This document shows, one piece after another, positions 8,416 through 13,229 of a stretch of DNA of 13,229 nt. The DNA lies in assembly GCA_001929475.1 (NCBI GenBank), contig LXFE01002511.1:216-13444 (forward strand), given 5' to 3'. The notes under the pieces were generated by a model. The model worked only from the letters and a program-made list of their open reading frames with translations. It searched no databases and was not told where the DNA came from. Each line of letters begins with the position of its first letter. Positions within the stretch are counted from its first letter, which is position 1. This stretch comes from Neolecta irregularis DAH-3. Lineage: Eukaryota > Ascomycota > Neolectomycetes > Neolectales > Neolectaceae. The position numbers and the translations under genes are program-made.

Positions 8416-8730
8416 TTACGACCTTGTTGTATCATTTTGATCAAATGATTCAGGCGATACCACCTGCCAAGCCGGCCGACCGCTTTCTGCGTTTTCTTTG
8501 ACCGTGTCGAGAAAACCTTGATACTCGCGTTGGCGCATCTCCTTTTTTCGCTCATATTCTTCTCTAACTTCTGGCGAGAATCTCTTTAAAATCAGGTTTC
8601 TCTCTCAAACTAGTGATACCTCGACGATTTGGTCTGGAGATGGCACCGTATAACGCATTAAACCCCACCCGAAGCTCATAATCACGGACCCCAATATCGC
8701 CTGTCGAGTGATGATGTTCCAATTGGGCAT
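8416..8730 (-). CDS. CBP4: Cbp4-like mitochondrial respiratory-complex assembly factor
   Basis: Two exons (8730-8620 and 8583-8416) joined over a 36-nt intron with a CTGAT branch site give 92 residues. After a short MPNWNIITRQ lead comes one membrane segment (about 11-26, AILGSVIMSFGWGLM), then RYTVPSPDQIVERFSPEVRE and the charged helix YERKKEMRQREYQGFLDTVK, ending ESGRPAWQV. Yeast Cbp4 has the same order: a membrane segment, YTTPT, then SPELR, YE, KK, RQ, VKE and PIW-type residues. It stabilises newly made cytochrome b for complex III in the inner mitochondrial membrane. The copy here is shorter than yeast Cbp4, lacking its C-terminal extension. A further C-terminal exon cannot be excluded. 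Another short single-pass assembly factor of similar shape is the main alternative. Confidence 0.65.
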
Positions 8731-9016
8731 GAAAGCAATAAAAAGGCACTGGGAAAGCGCTGAAAATACTCAAAAGCGACGCCACGGGAGGCGAATCCCC
8801 TCCAACTACCACAAATAACCACCTTCGCCATACACCTTAAACCCCTATCTCTTTTCGTGCTTCCGGGCCGCCACATAGCCTGGGAAGTGGTTAGGATCTT
8901 TGATTTCCTACCAGTCTTTCGTTATCAGATGACCTTTTTAGAGTACTCTACTCTTTTATAGTGTACTTTAAGCCTTGATCGAATATTCGCGTATTAGACT
9001 TCGTTCCTTTTTCAAT
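8731..9016. promoter_or_regulatory. shared upstream region of divergent CBP4-like and SKT5-like genes
   Basis: 286 bp separate the two start codons. The stretch includes TTTTATAG around 8954-8961, about 60 bp before the SKT5-like ATG, as a weak TATA candidate. Longer frames that cross it on the minus strand do not join the Cbp4-like frame. Confidence 0.5.
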
Positions 9017-12000
9017 ATGCAGCAATATCCACCAAGAACGCAATTTAGGCCCGGACAAACTCAAAACCATACCCGTCCATATATTCAGAGTCCTCCGCGT
9101 CACGTCTCGCGGCATAACGGCTCAAACCCTTCTGGTCCTATTCAAGGATCATTACCTCTAAACGAGGGCCATTATCCAGCACAAAAATATCCAAATTCCA
9201 AAGACCGGCAGAGAAACAATTCTCGAACACCAGTGTCTGCTCCCTCAAAGCACATGATGATTAATCAAGATAATGCATTTCCTGCATTTCCAGGTAGGCT
9301 ATCTGAGACGTCTCTAAGCTCACCCCGCTAGGCTACGAGGATGGAAAGGGGCCTCGGAAAGGTAACCACTCTACCTCGCCCGATTTATGCCGTCTAGGTG
9401 GGCCACATCGAAACATGAGCAGACATGAAGATTGTGGAAATGAAGGGAGGCATGAAACAGCTGAACGCCCTGATAGGATGCAACCAACAGCTGCTGGGCA
9501 GCAGCATCTAAAATATCATACTTCAAGGAACCCTGGGGAGGGCCGTCGCGAGCAAGACCGTCAATATTCGGTTTGTTGATATCAAAATTCCTTTTAATAA
9601 CAAAAGTGCAGGTACCAATGGACTGCCAATATTACGACCAGACGATGGCATCTGCCCAAGAATTAGACCGGGGAGTAAGACGCCTTCGAATGACGGATAA
9701 TGAGGTATTCCAAGACAACTCACATCCCCAGAAGCAAAATCCACGGGCAAATTTTCAAGAACGAGCGTTTCAGCAAGAGCATCACCGGGATGGTTATGGA
9801 TATGATGAGTATCAAAGCTATCCGCAGCATCATGAAGGCGAAACTATCAACAATGCTTATTATGGCCAACCAGATGAACAGTATCCACAACAACTTCCGC
9901 CGCCTATGAGAGAAGAGCATCGGCCTGTCTTGCACACACACGAAGACTTTTCCTCAATAAAATACCCTCCCCCTATTCCTTCAAAAATAATGGAATACCC
10001 TCCTCAGATATCTGGCCCTTCCAGAGCAAATGCAAACTTCAGTCGCCCAAACTATGGTCGAGACGACGTGCCTCTAGAACATGGTTATGGGAATTACACT
10101 CCTTCGCCAGATTTACGTCCATCAGAACCACATTCCCACCCGAACGAGTCTAGACCTCGAACCGCTGGTGGCTCCATACGTCCATCGCGGCAAGATTGGC
10201 CAGATCATCATATTCCAAATCCAGGACAGCATTATCACCCCACGAATGAATATAACAACCAGTTTTATCCGGAGCATTTGCACCTGTCCTCCGGTAATCA
10301 CTCGCCTCCGCTGCACAAACAACACCCATATGATGGTCATCCGGACTACACAACTCAATATCGGCACGAAAACAGCTATTTTCCTGAGCGATATGATACT
10401 CAAAGACCTCCGTATAATGCTCCTCATGTAGGCGGTGCATATTCAGGGGAAGTCCGTCATGATTTGCCCCTGAAACACCCTTATCATCCTTCTCAAGAGG
10501 ATTATCAAAATTCGAACTTTCAATCTCCAAGTCCTCCTCAGTTTTCCATGACAGCTCCACCTTCTCACCAAGTTCCACCTGTTCATCCCCCTCCGATTCG
10601 TATTGGTCAATTGCCAAAATCTCAGCCCAAGCCTAGATTAGACCCCCATCAGCAGAGATCTCTGATCAGTCAAAATGCTTCACCTCATCCTGCCCCACAG
10701 AGACATCATTCCGGAACGTCATCGAAATCCAAAGATTCTCTCCTACCTCCTCAGCCTGTTGCAATTCCCCCTCCAGTTACGAAGCAAGAGCTCGCCGACT
10801 TGAACGAAAGAGTTAGAGTTACTAACGACGAAGGGCTTATGTTAACCTATGCCAAAAAATTGGTTGAAGCTGCTATTGTCTTGGCAGATGATGGAGGTCG
10901 AGCCGATGACAAGCAAATTCGTAGGAACCGAGAGAACTATACCACTGAAGCTCAGAGACTTGTCAAAAGACTTGTTTCACATGTGAATAACTTTTGGGCC
11001 TTGTAATACTGACGCTATAGATTGGTAATAAACCGTATCCCAAAGCTATGTTTTTCCTGGCGAATTGCCATGGAAATGGCCAGATGGGTTTACAGATCGA
11101 CCACGAGAAAGCGTTTCATTTATACCATTCTGCAGCTAAGCTTCAGCATGCTGCCTCTGCATATCGAATGGCAGTTTGTTATGAAGTTGGCGCTGGGACC
11201 AAGAAAGATCTAGCAAAAGCTATTACCGCATATCGCCAAGCCGCATCTCTGGGCGATACTGCATCATTGTACAAATTGGGGATGATTTCACTTAATGGTC
11301 TTCTTAACCAAGAAAGAGATTTTTCAACGGCAGTATCATGGCTTACGAAGGCCGCTAGTCAAGCTGACATCAATAATCCACATGCGCTACATGAGATGGG
11401 ACTGCTCTTCGAGAGACCTGATGCAAGCAAATTTGGCCTTCAACATAATGAAAAGAAAGCTTTTAAACATTTTATGGAGGCTGCGAAGCTATACTATGCC
11501 CCTGCTATGTTCAAATTAGGATGTTGTTTCGAGTATGGCAGTCTGGGCTGTCCGATGGACGCAAAACGGAGTGTTGCATGGTATACACGAGCGGGTACAT
11601 TTCATTTGCATTTCATTTGCTGATTTTCCAGCCGAGAAAGGCGACTCGGAAAGCGAGCTAGCTCTGAGCGGATGGTATCTTACAGGTGCAGATTGCTTAA
11701 AACAAAGCGATACAGAAGCATATTTATGGGCAAGAAAAGCTGCTGAGCAAGGTTTTCAATGTATTCAAAAGATTTATGCTAATAGTCAGGCCTCCCTAAA
11801 GCTGAATTTGCAGTTGGATACTACACCGAGGTTGGTATTGGTTGTCAGTCAGATCTCGAGCAGGCGAAGAAGTGGTATGTAAGAGCAGCAAGTGAGCATG
11901 CCACTTTTCGTGCCCTCTGTTGAAAGTTAGGTCAACAGCAGAAGGATGCAAAAGACCGTCTCGCAGAGCTAAAAAGGTCCGGTAATACATATAAGCGACC

Positions 12001-12058
12001 AGCTCAGGTGACTCGAGCACAAGTTCGGCGTGATACGGACTCATGTTTGGTGATGTAA
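9017..12058 (+). CDS. SKT5: chitin synthase activator, Skt5/Chs4-type Sel1-repeat protein
   Basis: Seven exons (9017-9293, 9332-9570, 9612-10982, 11021-11594, 11632-11751, 11790-11891, 11931-12058) with introns of 37-41 nt give 936 residues; all phases agree. Residues 1 to about 560 are low-complexity and rich in Pro, His, Tyr and Gln, so probably disordered. A conserved helical region starts near 562 (TKQELADLNERV, LTYAKKLVEAA). Seven Sel1-type repeats follow from about 630 to 890, including AMFFLANCHGNG, LYKLGMISLNG, HALHEMGLLFE, SELALSGWYLTG and FAVGYYTEVGIG. The protein ends in CLVM, a CaaX prenylation box like that of yeast Skt5. By family knowledge it recruits and activates a Chs3-type chitin synthase at the plasma membrane. 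Filamentous fungi also have CaaX-less paralogues, so the exact orthologue (Skt5/Chs4 or a Shc1-like copy) is not settled. Confidence 0.92.
12044..12055 (+). other. CaaX prenylation box CLVM
   Basis: The last four sense codons of the SKT5-like gene read Cys-Leu-Val-Met, directly before TAA at 12056. A terminal Met usually favours farnesylation. It is in frame only after the 39-nt intron at 11892-11930 is removed, which supports that exon model. Confidence 0.8.
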
Positions 12059-12244
12059 GAGGACATTTAGTGTAATTTCAGGCGTTTGAGGATTTGGTAT
12101 TCTTTTTTCTTGAAGTATGGCCCACGGCCGCTCTTTTGTCAGTCTCTAAGCTGTTAATTTTTTCTGGTCTTGCCGATTCTATTCGTATTTATATGAACCT
12201 TGAATACCAAGCGAAAACAAAATATATAATTAATGCACAATCTA
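12059..12244. other. convergent 3' region between SKT5-like and NDUFA2 genes
   Basis: 186 bp between two stop codons on opposite strands. It holds the 3' untranslated parts of both transcripts, and I see nothing else in it. Confidence 0.5.
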
Positions 12245-12628
12245 TCAGCCTGAGGAACTTGCAATCGCCTCTGATTGTTGTTGATTGATGAGTTTCTCGA
12301 CTTGTTTTTCGCACTCCTTTTCTATGAGATTATCAAGAATGACTTGGGATTCTTTTCCAAACTCTGAGCATATTAGAACTCTAGAAATTCGTCACTTGAC
12401 GCACCGAACCGAGCGATTGCGCGAGCTGGCGTTCCAGAAGCTTCGCGGATCAGGATGTGAATGTCGGGATTATGTTTCTTCATCAATAGAAATGACTTCT
12501 TCAGGAATTGCCTTTGATCAGCAAAAGATGACATGGCACTACCTCGCTCCAGAGCTCTTATTGCCTCTTTGACATATGTGAAAACGTAGCTCCCTAACAA
12601 TTTGTGGGAAGACGTATTTAGATACCAT
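12245..12628 (-). CDS. NDUFA2: NADH:ubiquinone oxidoreductase 10.5 kDa subunit (NDUFA2/B8, complex I)
   Basis: Three exons (12628-12543, 12511-12405, 12363-12245) with introns of 31 and 41 nt give 103 residues. The start MVSKYVFPQIVRELRFHICQ matches the family opening (SKYAF, then KELRF, then CQ). Then come ARQFLKKSFLLMKKHNPDI and ILIREASGTPARAIARFEFG, the thioredoxin-fold L51/S25/CI-B8 core with its MKKxNP and ILIRE motifs. The charged tail is usual for fungal members but slightly longer, ending SSSG. It is an accessory subunit on the matrix arm of complex I. The EFGKE junction appears only when the second intron (donor GTGCGT) is removed. The 31-nt first intron is extreme but restores the conserved frame. 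It lies 156 bp downstream of GCD1 on the same strand. Confidence 0.88.
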
Positions 12629-12784
12629 GATGAATTTTAGTCGATAGGTTATGCAAGCAGAGTCAAAAATTGAAACACCCGCGCGCCATACCCTCATAAA
12701 TGTGGAGTACTATTTTCAACATCAGGTTGGAGAGCGACCATGAGGAGTATATCTGTACAATCTAAGACTACTTTTCACAACTAT
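12629..12784. other. intergenic gap between GCD1 and NDUFA2
   Basis: 156 bp between the GCD1 stop and the NDUFA2 start, both on the minus strand. It must hold the GCD1 3' end and the NDUFA2 promoter. No clear motif is recognised. Confidence 0.5.
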
Positions 12785-13229
12785 TTATGCATCAATAATT
12801 TCAACCATCTTCACTAGTTGGTCGTTCTTCGCATTCACTATAATATCAGCAAGTTCTCTGAAGAGATAGGCTTACTTCCACTTTCCACTTGAAATCCTGC
12901 ACCAATCTCGCAGTCCTTTAGATTTGACTTTGAGCCGATTTTCGCTCCTCGACATATAATGCATCCTTCAAGCCGCACCCTTTGGTTAGTCCGCGACATT
13001 GGGCGGCAAGCATACCCGTCTTCAATTATAGAATGGTCCATTATAACCGAATCTGTGATCTTGACATTTTTTCCAATCACGCAAAACCGGCCAATGATAC
13101 TTCTTTTTACACTGGTGCGTTCATCGACCTTGCTATTTCCCGCAATAAGCGAGTCAATACCAACAGCTGCTTTGCTGGAGACTTCAGCAGATGGTGATAT
13201 CCTGGGTTCAGGAGCAGCCTTGGATACCT
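12785..13229 (-). CDS. GCD1: eIF2B gamma subunit, C-terminal part (cut by window end)
   Basis: The 3' three exons are visible (13229-13016, 12979-12876, 12837-12785), with introns of 36 and 38 nt that have clear branch sites. They encode the last 122 residues. The sequence is a left-handed beta-helix of hexapeptide repeats: VGIDSLIAGNSKVDERTSVK, SIIGRFCVIGKNVKI, SVIMDHSIIEDG, CIICRGAKIGSKSNLKDCEI. This pattern and the KVDERTSVKRS segment are typical of the gamma (Gcd1) C-terminus, rather than epsilon, which would continue into a HEAT/W2 domain. By family knowledge it is part of the eIF2B guanine nucleotide exchange factor, which recycles eIF2-GDP and is the target of Gcn2-dependent control. 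The N-terminal nucleotidyltransferase-like domain lies beyond the window. Confidence 0.93.

Noticed and set aside
8088-8555. 155-residue minus-strand frame
   Set aside because: Its first part is the wrong frame of the Cbp4-like exon 2 and the rest is non-coding; no family resemblance.
8564-8876. Two minus-strand frames upstream of the Cbp4-like start
   Set aside because: They overlap the true exon 1 in other frames; only the frame starting at 8730 joins the conserved core.
10122-10617. Long minus-strand frames across the SKT5-like N-terminus
   Set aside because: They are antisense shadows of a compositionally biased coding region and match no family.
1-13229. CRISPR arrays, operons, bacterial signals, virus-like or toxin genes
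   Set aside because: The window is eukaryotic nuclear DNA with spliced genes; none of these signatures was seen.

Overview
The window is nuclear DNA of a filamentous ascomycete (Pezizomycotina-type). The evidence is eight eukaryotic genes, seven of them split by GT..AG introns with CTGAC/CTAAC-like branch sites, and homologues such as a Skt5/Chs4-type chitin synthase activator, Las17/WASP and the Cbp4 family. I cannot name the class or genus. All 23 introns I modelled are very short (31-45 nt, mean about 38.5).

Layout, left to right. (a) 1-645: non-coding, with a GC-rich cluster of decayed ~30-bp repeats (261-418) and a small inverted repeat. (b) 646-1189, minus: EGD1, the beta subunit of the nascent polypeptide-associated complex. 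Its upstream DNA packs an AAACCCT element, an exact homolD box, an E-box and a Gcn4/CpcA site into about 50 bp. (c) 2146-2706, plus: an intronless gene for a small secreted, sequon-rich four-cysteine protein, between two gene-poor stretches (1190-2145 and 2707-3857). (d) 3858-6009, minus: LAS17/WASP with WH1, CRIB-like, proline-rich, WH2 and acidic regions, in eight exons. It is divergent from (e) 6258-7562, plus: an Ivy1-like phospholipid-binding protein in four exons. (f) 8416-8730, minus: a short Cbp4-like mitochondrial assembly factor. It is divergent from (g) 9017-12058, plus: an SKT5/CHS4-like chitin synthase activator in seven exons, with a disordered N-terminus, seven Sel1 repeats and a C-terminal CLVM prenylation box. 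(h) 12245-12628, minus: the complex I subunit NDUFA2 (10.5 kDa) in three exons. (i) 12785-13229, minus: the 3' end of GCD1, eIF2B gamma, cut by the window edge.

Together these are mostly conserved housekeeping genes: translation (EGD1, GCD1), actin and endocytosis (LAS17), endolysosomal membrane (IVY1), wall synthesis (SKT5) and respiration (CBP4-like, NDUFA2). They are not an operon or a metabolic cluster. I found no transposase, CRISPR array, tRNA, rRNA or virus-like gene. The most notable signals are the compressed introns, the dense EGD1 upstream region, an exact 48-bp minisatellite inside LAS17, a 9-nt first coding exon of LAS17, and the orphan secreted protein. All exon models were derived by eye from reading frame, splice signals and family similarity, and have no transcript support here.
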